47,500 nt of DNA, taken from assembly GCA_000149225.2 (NCBI GenBank), contig CM000687.1, positions 1 through 47,500 on the forward strand, in the 5' to 3' direction. The notes beneath the pieces are model-generated. The model saw only the letters and a program-made list of their open reading frames with translations, was not told the origin of the DNA and did not search any database. This document shows positions 9,974 to 20,958 of the stretch, in pieces. The stretch's first letter is position 1, and each line of letters begins with the position of its first letter. The position numbers and the translations under genes were made by a program. This stretch comes from Lachancea kluyveri NRRL Y-12651 (lineage: Eukaryota; Ascomycota; Saccharomycetes; Saccharomycetales; Saccharomycetaceae).

Positions 9974-12900
9974 TGTGCGTAATGAGAGATAGTTGGTAAG
10001 ATTTGTTTCAGTAGCTGGAATGAGTTAGCAAGAGACTTAAATAATCTTGGATCGTTTTCTGAAAGGACACTACCGTTACCACACTTTCATAGGTGAGAAC
10101 TTATACAACCGTTACAGTATTCTTGCTCCATGATATTTTACAGCCTTTTTATCCTCTCGGGACCTGTTTGTAACCTGCTAAAATGGTCGCCTATTTGCCG
10201 GTTCGACAGATAGTGATCACATTCGCTAGTTAAAACCCGACTTTTTTTGTTTACGCTGCGCTCTGGTATTATCAATTCTAACGGATTGTCTTCTGGATTT
10301 TCCGAATCGAGAAGTTAAAATCTTTACACCTGCTATATTCCAGCACGTAATGCGATGTCTCCGGGACCAGCTGCGTTGCTAGTTAAGCGCTTGTGTATTA
10401 AAGCATGGGGTGGTGTACCTTTTGAGATACAAAACATAGCTACTACGCAAGTCAACACACTGATTGCCCTTATTGCGTACCGATCGGAAGGGCATAGCGC
10501 GAGGCGCAATTAACACATATCTTCTACATTGCACCGAACATCCTCGAAAATGCTGCAACAATTCTTTCTATCTGACCCTTTCTTGCAATTTTGATGGGTA
10601 GTGGCATGTTATAAGACCCTACTCAGATCCACCTGGTACCACCCTGACTAGAGCATTTAGTGATGCTGTCAGTGAGCTTTTTTTTTTTTTGATTAATGAG
10701 ATATTTATCTTTGGACTTTCAGGCAACATAGTTAGTCTAACGGCAAACTGCTATATCTTTCTGTGTTCTGAACAGAGTTTTTCTGAAAAAACGTATTTTT
10801 CAGCAGTATTGCTTCCTTTTTCTTACGCATCAAATGCTAGGTCGAACAATACCTTTACTTTCAAGCAAAACTTCGAAATAACTCCTTTGAGACATTTCAT
10901 ACCATATAAGTCCATCGGTATATTAGGGCCCAATACTCGTATTACTCTCTTTATCGACGGTATATGCATATTTGTTACGAATTTCTATTGTTTCTTGTGA
11001 ATAATTACAACAGCACTTGGATGGATTTAGTATCTGGTTTTTCATGAATCCGAAGTTACTTCACTCGGTAGTAGTAAACCCTAGCAAGCACATTAGAGAT
11101 TTCTGTCACTTTTAAGTAGTCCTGATAAGGAAATAAGAATTTTCTACTTGCAGAATATGCAATTTCTTTGCGATAATGTGTCTTGATAACGGTAACCTGC
11201 TTTTTTTCTCATCTGATGAGCTAATCTGAAAAGAAAAAGATTAGGCCAACGGAGATCCAGTTTCGTCATAAAAATTGCATTCGACGCATTATTAGTCGTT
11301 TTCCATTTTCAGGTCTCTTCTCTGCCTATTGTTAATATCAACTGGGAAACCATTGCTCAGAAAGTGTATAAAGACCATTCAAGTACCACTAGGAAGGCCT
11401 GTGTATTCTTAATAGGATACTACAATAATTACAACGGAGCAATCAAAAAGGGAAAAATTTATGTACAGAAAAGCTGAAAGAGTTATATATCGCTCTTAAT
11501 TCTCATTCTCTGTGGAGTTGTCACCAAAAGTGTGACATCTTGTTAGGTGCTACATTTGAGCAAAAGAGAGGTTTTTGGTGGAAGAGAAAATAGTATTTAA
11601 AGTGGTATCTGTATTATCAAGTGGGCCTTATCAAAGAAAGAGACAACCGTTTTAATTCTTGGCTGATAATTTACTCTTAATTTTTAAGTATTCTTAGAGT
11701 TGTTTCTTCTACTTTCCATATTTAAACGACTCTAAGTTTTACTCAGTGCCCAAAAATTAAATGGATAGTTTTGTACGGAAGCGCTGTTGGTTTTCCTTAT
11801 CATTTGTCCTTCCATAAAAGCACAACTTTCAAGGGAGCAGCAGGCAACAGCGCGCTACTATCTGCTCGGCAATAGTTGTCCGTCAAGTATTTTTGTTTAC
11901 CTTTTCCTTCAGGCGAAAAGTACACGTACCTGAGAAAGATGTCGTTATGCTTAGTTGCTTTTGAGGAGAGAGCATCATGGAATAAGGATGCTATCATTTC
12001 GCGTGCCAGTTGAAACAGTATCTAAACGATATTTGATACGACAATGCATATTATGGTAGTGGAGCATTTTCATGTTATATAAAAGAGATTGCCAAGAACG
12101 TTGAACATCTCCGCACAGTATTTGCTTACGTAGTTCTCATTCGACGTAGTCATCATAGTCGAATGATTCCGAATGGAACTCACCAACTTACTTACTGCAC
12201 TTTTTAATGTATTTAATTTTTCTATGTAAAGTGTGCCTTATTTCTGTTTTCAGAACCAACGTGAGGTAAAGATGTAATTTGTGCAAACTAATAGCAAACG
12301 CTGGAAACAAGGTATTGCTGGAAACTTACTATTGGTAGCTTAAGGTTAGTTTCATTACACACCTTTTAATAGGCAGAATTCTTGGCTTTCGAAATTCAAA
12401 GTTTACCGATGTTGCTAAGTGAAATTCTTGGTATTTCTAGACACATATATTAGGTAACCTGTTGATAGCTGTATTAAAGGGTTTTCATAACTAGTTGGAG
12501 ATTTTTTTTTTTTTTATTCTTGTGGGATAATAAATTTTCTCTAATCCAAAAGCTTGGATCTCATTCCAAAAAAAGGCGAACCACCAATTTATTTTGCCAT
12601 CCTATTCTTCCGTTTCTTCAAAGCTTTGTTCTCTGTTGCTACTAATGTGTTGAAGGCAGCATTTTCCTTGTCATCTGGGCAGTTTTGAAGTTTGTTTTGG
12701 CTGCTTGGAAACTTTTTGTTTCTTCGGTTTTAGCAGTAATGAAATAAAGGATGACTTCCGTTTTATAATCAAAGAATTTAAAGTACATTTTCCTGAGGCA
12801 CTTTTAAGTAATATTTTGTATGTTTTACAAAATTGAAAAATAGTCGTGCTATGGCAACTATAGGTGAAAAAAAAAAGTCTGTCGCTACGAAATTACCAAG

Positions 12901-13362
12901 ATATTCAACAAATAAAGGTGATCATCTATAGAGAAAAACTGCTATATATATATTTAATCTTGCCATCTAGTATTTGATTGTAAACGCACCGATATTTGTT
13001 GGCTACTCAATAAAGTAACAAAAAACCGTTTTCAGTAAGTGGTATTTTTTCTCCACAATCCATTTTTTTAAAACATATGGGTTGATGTTATCGTCGGGAA
13101 TCCTGGACATTACATTATACAAGATGGCAGAAACCGTATTAAGACAAATTCAAAAATTATTCTCTATTATAAGTATATTTTATAGTCATTTCTCATTGAA
13201 AAAATAAACATTTTACAGGCGAAAAGAACAAGAGTTGTGGTTGGACAACATGGAAAGTAGTTAGTGGGAAGAAGATACCTCTAAACTCCTGAGGTACTTA
13301 TTCTCAGAGACTCTTACTAATCTAAGCACTCTGGTAGATGCTCTGACCACAGATTCGGCCTC
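9974..13362. other. Long gene-free stretch
   Basis: About 3.4 kb upstream of the carrier and downstream of the isomaltase. The only item of note is a 52-codon ATG frame at 10355-10513 with non-AT-biased codons. The frame at 10689-11000 starts at TTG and has no motif. Poly-T runs lie at 10679-10690 and 12501-12516. I see no tRNA, centromere or known repeat. Confidence 0.55.
10355..10513 (+). CDS. Candidate small ORF, 52 codons, unknown
   Basis: An ATG frame of 52 codons begins MSPGPAALLVKRL and continues with AWGGVPFEIQNIATTQVN before a TAA. Its GC content and residue mix are less AT-driven than the surroundings. I know no relative. It may be a remnant of a longer gene or chance; no upstream promoter element was recognised. 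It lies about 380 bp upstream of the carrier start on the other strand. Confidence 0.15.
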   Translation: MSPGPAALLVKRLCIKAWGGVPFEIQNIATTQVNTLIALIAYRSEGHSARRN

Positions 13363-15120
13363 TCAGTTCATGTAATACAGCTTACCTTCCCAAGGCTTCA
13401 AAGTACGCACAGCACCATCGGCGCAATCGTAATTACCGAAAATCAAAGAGTACTCGGCACCCTTGTCCGGAACAGGAAATTCTAGTTCTTCATCGCTGAA
13501 GTTCAAAGCAGCAAATAACTTCTTGTCGCCGTTCTTCTTGGTATACATAAACAACTTGTCGTTATCCAAATCAATGAACTCAAAATCATATCCGTACACC
13601 ATGACATCTTTGTGTTCCTTCCTCACTTGAAGCGCCTTCTTCCAAAAGTTGAGTACAGAATCTGGGTCTTCTCCTTCTGTCTCTGCATTGATACCCTCTC
13701 TGAAGGACTCGTTCATGCTAAACCATGGCTTTTTGGCGCCCGTGAATCCGGCAAAGGGTTCATCTTTGGTCCATGGGAACGGAGTTCTGGCGTGGTCTCT
13801 AGAAATTAAAGCAGCGCCCTCCATAAAGTTTTTAATCTCCTGAGAATTCTCACCGTATTTTTCCTTAATCATTTTGTAGTTACCTGTGCACTCTATATCC
13901 TCATATTGGTCAATGGACCAGTTCTTGAAATTGGTCTGGCCCAGTTCCTGGCCCTGGTACACATACAATGTTCCGGTGAACGAGATTTCCATCAAGGCAA
14001 GCAATTTGGCAGACACCTTGCGCCAGCGTGGAGAGTCGTTACCGAAACGGCTAACGCTACGTGGCTGATCGTGGTTTTCGATGTAGACGGTGGCCCAACA
14101 GTCCGTTCCGTTGATGAACAGAAAGCTTTCGGCGAGTGCCAGTTTCCAGTCCTTCAAAGTAAATGGAACCAAATCGTACTTGAATGGGCCTGTGCCCACA
14201 GAAGTGTGCTTGAAGTTGAACAGCATGTTAATCTCACCTTCGCGGGCACTAGTATACTCCCTGAATACCGATTCCTGACCAAAGCCGACTTCACCAACCG
14301 TCATAATCTCCCTGCCATCCGTAACTTTGTCCAGAATGTACTGGTGCATCTCCTTGTGAAATTCGTGAATACGAGGACCGTTTACAAAGAACTGAGTACC
14401 ATCTTGGTATGGAAGGCCTGGTTCGGTAACTGGGGCATCTGGAAGACCGGCAACCTTGGAATACATACTACCGACATCGATTCTGAAGCCGTCGACACCG
14501 TGGTCCAGCCAGTAACCTACGGCAGAGTCGTAGATGGCCTTTCTGGTGGTTTCGTTTTCCCAGTTCAAGTCTGGCTGGCCTGGGGCAAACAAGCGCAGAT
14601 AGAACTCCTGACTGGCCTCGTCGAACTGCCAGGCGGACCCGCCAAAGAAAGATCTCCAGTTGTTTGGAGGAATTGGCTTGCCGTCTGTGGTATAGCCTTT
14701 TGGTTTTCTCCACATGAACCAGTCACGCTTTGGGCTGTCTTTCGAGGCTCTGCTCTCTTTGAACCATTCGTGTTCGGCGGAGCAATGGTTCAAGACTAGA
14801 TCCACAATGATCTTTATGCCAAGTTTGTGGGCTTGATCGATCAAATGGAAACAATCTTCATTGGTACCGTAGCGAGGCCAAACTTTTTCATAGTTAGCAA
14901 TGTCGTAGCCCATGTCTTCTTGAGGAGAGTCGTAGAAGGGACAGATCCAAATGGCGTCAATTCCAACTTTCTTAAGATAGCCAAGCTTTGAGGTAATACC
15001 AGGTAGGTCACCCCAGCCGTCATCGTCAGAATCTTTAAAACTGGCAGGATAAATCTGGTAGATTGTGGCTTCTTTCCACCACTTTGGATCGGTTTCGGGA
15101 TGAGAGGAAATTACGGTCAT
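13363..15120 (-). CDS. IMA1: Alpha-glucosidase, isomaltase type (IMA/MALx2 family)
   Basis: This cytosolic glycoside hydrolase family 13 enzyme has 585 residues (Ima1 has 589). It should hydrolyse alpha-1,6 links in isomaltose and methyl-alpha-glucoside. Catalytic residues are visible: nucleophile D215 in DGFRID, acid E277 in GEV, and D351 in ENHDQ. Residues 216-218 are V-G-S, as in yeast isomaltases; maltases such as Mal12 have T-A-G. Position 279 is G, where Ima1 has Q. The frame is open 33 codons further upstream, but the start at 15120 ([22 protein letters not shown]) matches the family, and the extra hydrophobic stretch is probably 5' leader. No MAL activator or permease gene lies beside it. 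The symbol marks the type; orthology to one of IMA1-5 cannot be decided here. Confidence 0.9.
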   Translation of the reverse strand: MTVISSHPETDPKWWKEATIYQIYPASFKDSDDDGWGDLPGITSKLGYLKKVGIDAIWICPFYDSPQEDMGYDIANYEKVWPRYGTNEDCFHLIDQAHKLGIKIIVDLVLNHCSAEHEWFKESRASKDSPKRDWFMWRKPKGYTTDGKPIPPNNWRSFFGGSAWQFDEASQEFYLRLFAPGQPDLNWENETTRKAIYDSAVGYWLDHGVDGFRIDVGSMYSKVAGLPDAPVTEPGLPYQDGTQFFVNGPRIHEFHKEMHQYILDKVTDGREIMTVGEVGFGQESVFREYTSAREGEINMLFNFKHTSVGTGPFKYDLVPFTLKDWKLALAESFLFINGTDCWATVYIENHDQPRSVSRFGNDSPRWRKVSAKLLALMEISFTGTLYVYQGQELGQTNFKNWSIDQYEDIECTGNYKMIKEKYGENSQEIKNFMEGAALISRDHARTPFPWTKDEPFAGFTGAKKPWFSMNESFREGINAETEGEDPDSVLNFWKKALQVRKEHKDVMVYGYDFEFIDLDNDKLFMYTKKNGDKKLFAALNFSDEELEFPVPDKGAEYSLIFGNYDCADGAVRTLKPWEGKLYYMN

Positions 15121-17317
15121 GTTGCAATACGGTATATCTGCCTGTTGAAAAGGAGAAAGAAAAAGAGAAAGGGTAAAGAGTAAAAGAGGAAACGCATATT
15201 TTTTGAGAATTGGAAACAAAACTCTGTCTTAATATACCTCCCATTTTGACAGATATCGATTTCGAAAATTGGGCTCGGGCCTGAAGCGGTCACCCCATGG
15301 ATACATCAGTTGGAATTTCGGATCAACATATTACGCAATGCAGTAAGTCCGCTTGTGCAAAATTCTTATGACGGTGGAAAAGTTGTATCCAATGTTTAAC
15401 CTCAACTATCGTTTACGTACCGGCATAAGTAACCTAAGCCATAATCTCCGAAAAGGGTTTGATCCCATTATGAGATTCGCCGTGTCTCCGCGTGTTTAGT
15501 CCAAAAAATTCCACCCCAGTTTTTCTCCGCACGCCGAACCGCTTAAACTCTATTTATTCCATCATTCTCTAAAAGTAATGACAATTTCGTAGCTGGCTAG
15601 AGTCGTACACTGCTGGGGAACACGTATGTAAGAGGGAAACGTATCTGCTTTCCCCACTCTTGCATCAAAAGTTGGGGGAAATTACTACGGTAGGCCCTAC
15701 TACTACTGCTGCCGTTTGATGCTTACTTCTGGAATGAACTCCAATCGGCCACGCCATTATAATATGTTGTAAAGTAGTCTGTATTGCTTTCTCTGATGCG
15801 GCCGAATGGTCGAGCAGATCATGCATATGAAATACGGCGGGCTGCCTGCAGGTTTCTCGAGAAAGAAACTTTAGTGTGCGGAAGGCCTCTCTCTCCTTAG
15901 GTTTGGAAAATGCGGAGCCCGCGATTTTTTCCGCATGTATAAAGTTGCAGCTATTACATCGCAGGTCGGAAACTCGGCTATTCTTCGAGTTTGATCTTTT
16001 CAAACTTGAGAAATGAACGATGTACCATATTTTGGTGGAACCATTTCAGACCATAAGGACTGTAGTTAAATATAATAGCAATGTGTATACAATGATGCTC
16101 AAAGATTCCTTTGACGTATTTGCTTTTTTCATCATCCTTTTTCATTAGAATTCCCATTCTTTCCTGTTGGCGTTCCTTCGTTACTTAGCATAGTTTTGAG
16201 CAATTGCTTCCCTCACCTTCCACCCATTAAAGCTGTTCAAGCGTTACAAGAGTATGCCTACTGTAAATGGGAACCTCAAAGTATTTGCAAAATTTTATGC
16301 ACGCCTAATTAAAGGCGGATTTCTAGATAGTAAACACCAATTGATGATCTAAGCTTTGTATTACCTCACTAAGCAACAGCCAAAGGGTTATTAACTTAAA
16401 ATATCCTCTGTTACTGTCATTCTATATGCTGGTGATAAGTTAGTAGTTTGCGGCAGAACTAAAAAACTGTTAGTGCATCTTTTTTACTGCAATGGTGGTA
16501 CCATTAAAGAAACATTTAATTCGTATTTGAAATTCAACTCTATTTAAAGGGTAAAGACTATGTATGGCTTGACTCCCACTTTCTTCTTGCAAATACCCTG
16601 GCTCTAACTCTCCAAAACTTCAATGTAACAAAGAACACCATCTTACTTTCTGCTATCCTAAGAACAGGCCTTAAACTTACGATTATCAAACGGCCATGTA
16701 CACTGATTAGGAAACCACTTTTATATCCAGTGGAATGCTTTGCTTTATTTTCCAAGTGGGTTCAATGATGTGGATACAGCGACTACAGATGTTTCCCATG
16801 CGGATATCGTCTCAAATGGAAAATCCTTCGCTTGGGGAGTCACATTACGAGACAATCTGCTTATTCGAAGTCTTTTTATAAAATTGCAACGTCATGCACA
16901 CCAGAGAAAATTATATTGGCTAGATACTTTGAAAAGATACAACATTAAGCTGGTTGTCTAGTTATATATAATTTATCTGGTGGTAATGTCAAAATAAAAA
17001 TTGAAAAAAAAGAAATGTGAGTACCCCTCAAGCATTGGTGGGGCTGGATTGATGCTCCCCGTTTCAACTATCTAATGTCATGATAATCTGTGGTAAACAG
17101 TTTTTATGTTTTTAAAAGAAGATTGACACTACAAAATTTGCTCGACACGAGATAAATTTCAATCAATAAAAATGTAAAAAAAAAAACCGGGTGAAATAAC
17201 AGAAAGATATAATGTGTTCAAATAATAAATTGCAAAATTTAAGCTGTTTTTATGTGTCAAAGTTATTGCATCTTTTTTAATAAATATAAGTGTTGAATAA
17301 ATAATTCTTTGTGTCCT
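15121..17317. other. Isomaltase promoter and gene-free stretch
   Basis: About 2.2 kb upstream of the isomaltase and downstream of the PaiB-like gene. The part to about 16000 is less AT-rich and likely holds the isomaltase control region, with several CGG/CCG triplets of the kind bound by zinc-cluster activators. The open frame at 15665-16003 starts at TTG and has no motif. Nothing is recognised in 16000-17317. Confidence 0.5.
15514..15525 (-). promoter_or_regulatory. Mig1 glucose-repression site upstream of the isomaltase
   Basis: On the - strand, GAAAAACTGGGG combines the AT block and the SYGGGG core of a Mig1 site, about 400 bp upstream of the isomaltase ATG and in the same orientation. 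Mig1 represses MAL and similar genes in glucose, so the site is in keeping with the gene. The function is inferred. Confidence 0.45.
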
Positions 17318-18049
17318 TCACTTCGAAAGATCTTTTGGATAGTGTGTCTTAGTCATTTCGGCCATAGTGCTACCTTTCTCACCACCGACTTCTTTAGAAT
17401 AATTTTCCAAGACACCATTGACGTTTACTGGAACTTCACTTTGGTGAAGTTTAAATTTGGATTCAATGTTCCCAATGTCAATCTCTATACCAACAATTCC
17501 TTCCATCATCGCGTCAAGATATTTTTCTGGTGCATCCGAAACCCTCCATTTTGGTTCGTAATCAGATCCTTCTGGCCTTTTACCTTCTTCTTGATCACTC
17601 AACTCATTCAACATCTTCAATAACCACTCCTTATCATCGCGAATAATCTTTGCTTTACCATATACATGGACCGCACCAAAATCCCAAGTGGGCACATACT
17701 TTTGGGTCTTTTTTTTTAGTGGATACCAGGATGGAGAGACATATGAATCAGTACTTTGGAAAACGACCATGCACTGTGGATTGTTTTCCAAAAGGTCAAT
17801 ATGTTGGTTTTGAGCAGCCAAGTGTGCAATAAGCTTATGTTTTCCATCTGGTCCTTCAACAAAAACAAAGGGTAAATGAGTAGCACACATGCTGGTATTT
17901 GGCCTAGTCTCTGAGCTACTGCCTTTCATAAATCCTAAAAAGCCATTACTTTGCGTGGAAAAATTGAACAAGATGCCTAGTGGATAAGACTTGATGAGAC
18001 CAAGCTGTTGGGAAAAGTCGGTAACTTCGTATTCTTTCGGAATATACAT
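17318..18049 (-). CDS. PaiB-like FMN-binding split-barrel protein
   Basis: The 243-residue protein shows the PaiB / FMN_bind_2 pattern: start MYIPKEYEVTD, THLPFVFVEGPDG (about residue 58), LIAHLAAQNQH, then SYVSPSWYP and the strongly conserved VPTWDFGAVHVYGKA (about 117-131), and IVGIEIDIGNIESKFKLHQ near the C-terminus. Bacterial PaiB was described as a negative regulator of protease and sporulation genes. Fungal members are usually annotated only as flavin- or haem-binding, so the substrate is unknown. No signal peptide is visible and it is probably cytosolic. It is a single gene between long noncoding stretches. A bacterial origin is possible but cannot be judged from sequence alone. Confidence 0.8.
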   Translation of the reverse strand: MYIPKEYEVTDFSQQLGLIKSYPLGILFNFSTQSNGFLGFMKGSSSETRPNTSMCATHLPFVFVEGPDGKHKLIAHLAAQNQHIDLLENNPQCMVVFQSTDSYVSPSWYPLKKKTQKYVPTWDFGAVHVYGKAKIIRDDKEWLLKMLNELSDQEEGKRPEGSDYEPKWRVSDAPEKYLDAMMEGIVGIEIDIGNIESKFKLHQSEVPVNVNGVLENYSKEVGGEKGSTMAEMTKTHYPKDLSK

Positions 18050-19807
18050 ATCTATCGGTCGGAATCGGTTTCAGTCTGGTAAATAACTTAATCTTTGAAC
18101 CAGGCATACTATTTATACAACTTCCGAGCCATTCTGATAAGTGTATACGATGAGTAAGCACTGTAATTAATCGCTGTGTAAAAGGAGAAAATCGGCTTAA
18201 CCTGCCCCTTTTTCTGACTGAGGCCATAGGAGTCACAGAAGACGCATTGCGATTAAGAGGGATATCCTAGCCGCCTGTTGATGCCCAAGCTCCTGTTTAC
18301 TACGTACTATAGTATAGCACATAAAGTGTATTTTTATCAATGGCCAATGAACAACTTTAATTATCAAGACCACACGCTCTTGCAACGTGATCTTTAGAGG
18401 CGACATCACCTTCGAAATGCAAGTCCGACTTTTAGCCAATAAATACGTTGGACTTATCAGAGAACGAACATAAAGAGTCTTTAAAAGAGCCTGGACTAGA
18501 CTTAAAAGGTCATTAATCAAACAATAATTGCATATTGGAACGCGCCCTCTGAGTTTTGGTTAGCATTCTGAACACTTCCTGGGCTATTTAGAAAAAGGTT
18601 TATTATTTCCCACCCAAACTTCTCTGCAGTCAGCCCACCCTTTAAAAGGAACATTGGATCTCTTACTTTAACCAAAATCTAACAATTTTCTTTTAGAGAG
18701 TTACTCTAAAGCCTTCAAGGGAATTGCTTTGCTTGCCACCCAGTGAGAGAGTCATAAACACTTATCTACTTACTACTGATCATTCTATTGTAAAGCCTGA
18801 CAATACGTAGAGAAGTAGTCTAAAAAAAAGCAGAAAATCTGCTGAATGGTAACAAAGCAAAGCTTTACCAGATGTCATACAGCAGGGGTACAGCGAAAAT
18901 AGTTTAAAATATAAAATCAAGTACAAAAATGGCCTGGCTTTCACTTAAATGGAAATTAGAACTATTTTAAAAATCTTTGAGTACCTTAATGCGAATCAAA
19001 TCATAGGTTAAAGCATATAAAAAATAGCAGTTGACTGCTTCGTCGAATTATACTTTAGAAGATCAAAGGTTGTCGTAAGCACACAAAGAACTTTGGAACA
19101 AACCACTGCCAAACTTGGAAAGTTTGTAAAGTTTCCCGGGTAGAAGCGTAGATCGAAAAGGGCACATACTTGAAATGTCTATGTATTTGAAAAAAACGTA
19201 CAACAAATAAAAGGCACCACTCATATTGTCCTAAACCCTCGATAAAAGTCATATTGTTGAAAGTGCTTTTAGAATCATTTCCAATATACTTGAGAGATTT
19301 GTACGCTAGCCCTATAAAGTAATCTTTTCAATCGATTTCAAGATTCTCTACTTATGGAAAGGATCGGATCAATTTAGCTAACCTCAAGAAATATAAATTC
19401 TTGAAGTACATAGCTGGTTTCTTGAGTTCTCGGAAAGCAATAGTAATCTAACAAACGAGTGCTGTGTCAAGCAATGACAATAAGCTGTAGCTTTTCTAAT
19501 ACAAACGAGGGCTTCAACTCTGCATCTGTTTGCACACACCTAGCCCGGCTAGAACCAATAAAAATTTACAGAATACAAGCCTCCTATTAAGATAAAATTG
19601 CTAAAAAAACCAAGATATGCTTATCCTTTAATTTTTGAGAAATTGCGAGCTTTCTGTTTACAGGTTAATCTTGATCCTCTTTGGCAGATATGTGAGTTTT
19701 CCGTGAAGAGGTTCGGAAAAAAAAAAATCAAAACTTTTCAACCTTCTTTTTCGATGAGTTCCTAGAATACAGATGAAATAACTAACCAGACAAACCAAAG
19801 TTGAAAG
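18050..19807. other. Divergent intergenic region between the PaiB-like gene and ESF2
   Basis: About 1.75 kb of AT-rich DNA. Open frames at 17946-18236, 18233-18520 (non-ATG start) and 19055-19252 (ATG, 65 codons, - strand) have no known motif. The right 110 bp is the ESF2 promoter. Confidence 0.5.
19730..19758. promoter_or_regulatory. RRPE-like and PAC-like elements of ESF2
   Basis: AAAACTTTTCA at 19730-19740 is one mismatch from RRPE (reverse complement TGAAAAGTTTT). TCGATGAG at 19751-19758 matches the PAC core CGATGAG. RRPE and PAC mark ribosome-biogenesis genes in yeasts, which fits ESF2. They lie 50-80 bp upstream of the ATG. Confidence 0.65.
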
Positions 19808-20776
19808 ATGAATAGTGATGAAAGTGACTTCAAGGATTTTTCCTCTGATGAAGAGGATAATGGTATTTTGATTGCCTCAAAAAAAAATCAGCAAAACGAT
19901 GCATTTTCTAAGCACATCACAGATGAGGACTCAGATGACGAAGATTTAGACGATGAAAAGCACAAAGGAGAGGAAGAAAGCTACAGTGATAAGCTGATTG
20001 CCGAGGAAAATTCCGAATCTGAAACCCAAAAAGAAGCTGCAGCAAAAGCTACCGAGTTATCTGAGCTGAATAGTGACGATCGTACTTCGCGGGAGATTGA
20101 CGAAGATAAAGTAAAGCAAGAAAAGTTGCAAAGATTAAAAAAATTAAAGGCTGCTAAGAAGTCTAAACACAAAACGGGGGTTATATATCTTTCTAAAATC
20201 CCACCTTACATGAAACCTGCAAAACTGAGACAAATCTTGTCACGTTTTGGGGAGGTCGACCGGCTGTTTTTGAAGAAGGAAGATGACCAAAAACACAAGC
20301 AAAGAGTAAAAAGTGGCGGTAATAAGAAGACCTCATTCGAAGAAGGCTGGGCTGAATTCATAAAAAAGAAGGATGCGAAGCTATGCGCTTCGACTCTGAA
20401 CGGTAATATTATCGGGGGTAAGAAGGGCAATTTTTATCACGACGATATCATGAACGTGAAATACCTTTCAGGGTTTAAATGGGCTGACCTAACCGAACAA
20501 ATTGCTAGAGAGAACGACATCAGACAGTCCAAGCTGCAGCTAGAGATCTCACAGGCCAACAAGTTAAATGCCGAATTTATCAGAAATGTTGAGAAGAGTA
20601 AAATGATAAACAAAATCAAATCCAAAAAGAGAGGCAGCAAAGCGGCAGAAGAAAATCCAGATATTTATAGAACTTTCAAGCAACGTAAGGTAACGACTAG
20701 TAGAGCAGATGGCCCTGAAGAGCTCAAACAGAAGTCTTCTAAAGATTTGGATAATGTCCTACATAGTTTATTCTAA
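19808..20776 (+). CDS. ESF2: Esf2, 18S rRNA processing factor
   Basis: The 322-residue nucleolar protein belongs to the Esf2/ABT1 family. It is part of the small-subunit processome and assists the helicase Dbp8 in early 18S rRNA processing. The N-terminal third is strongly acidic (DESDFKDFSSDEED, EDSDDEDLDDEK), followed by a lysine-rich stretch. A divergent RRM begins at about residue 124 with GVIYLSKIPPYMKPAKLRQI and includes SRFGEVDRLFLKKE. The C-terminus is basic and helical. It sits 182 bp from NOG2 in the same order as in S. cerevisiae (YNR054C-YNR053C), which supports orthology. The ATG is the first in frame and begins the acidic region as expected. Confidence 0.93.
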   Translation: MNSDESDFKDFSSDEEDNGILIASKKNQQNDAFSKHITDEDSDDEDLDDEKHKGEEESYSDKLIAEENSESETQKEAAAKATELSELNSDDRTSREIDEDKVKQEKLQRLKKLKAAKKSKHKTGVIYLSKIPPYMKPAKLRQILSRFGEVDRLFLKKEDDQKHKQRVKSGGNKKTSFEEGWAEFIKKKDAKLCASTLNGNIIGGKKGNFYHDDIMNVKYLSGFKWADLTEQIARENDIRQSKLQLEISQANKLNAEFIRNVEKSKMINKIKSKKRGSKAAEENPDIYRTFKQRKVTTSRADGPEELKQKSSKDLDNVLHSLF

Positions 20777-20852
20777 ATATATATCGTGTTGTACGTAAAC
20801 AGCCCTCACTGCTTTGTTCATCGAATTTCTTTTTTCTCAGCTCTTTTCACCA

Positions 20853-20880
20853 TGAAAAATTTTCTCGTTGTGCTCATCGC
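20853..20880. promoter_or_regulatory. RRPE and PAC elements of NOG2
   Basis: A perfect RRPE (TGAAAAATTTT, 20853-20863) is followed 9 bases later by a perfect PAC (GCTCATCGC, reverse complement GCGATGAGC, 20872-20880), about 80-100 bp upstream of the NOG2 ATG. This pairing and spacing are typical of yeast ribosome-biogenesis promoters. Confidence 0.85.
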
Positions 20881-20958
20881 ATCTCATCTTCCTCTATAAC
20901 ACTTCTACGTGCTCAATTAAACACTAATATTTTAATATAGCTACTCTTCTCTGTTAAA

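Noticed and set aside
10200-10330. TTTTCCGAA with a loosely ATCACAT-like motif upstream, resembling centromere elements
   Set aside because: The CDEIII match is partial and the spacer is not AT-rich enough for a point centromere.
13906-14799. A 297-codon frame opposite the isomaltase
   Set aside because: It is an antisense shadow of a strongly conserved enzyme gene and has no family features.
15121-15219. The upstream ATG of the isomaltase, which would give a hydrophobic N-terminal extension like a signal peptide
   Set aside because: Family members start at the ATG at 15120 and are cytosolic; the extension is unconserved and more likely leader DNA.
15665-16003. A 112-codon - strand frame in the isomaltase upstream region
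   Set aside because: It starts at TTG and shows no motif; the DNA is more likely promoter.
16430-16450. TACTAAC on the - strand at 16438-16444
   Set aside because: No 5' splice site or coding exon is found on either side.
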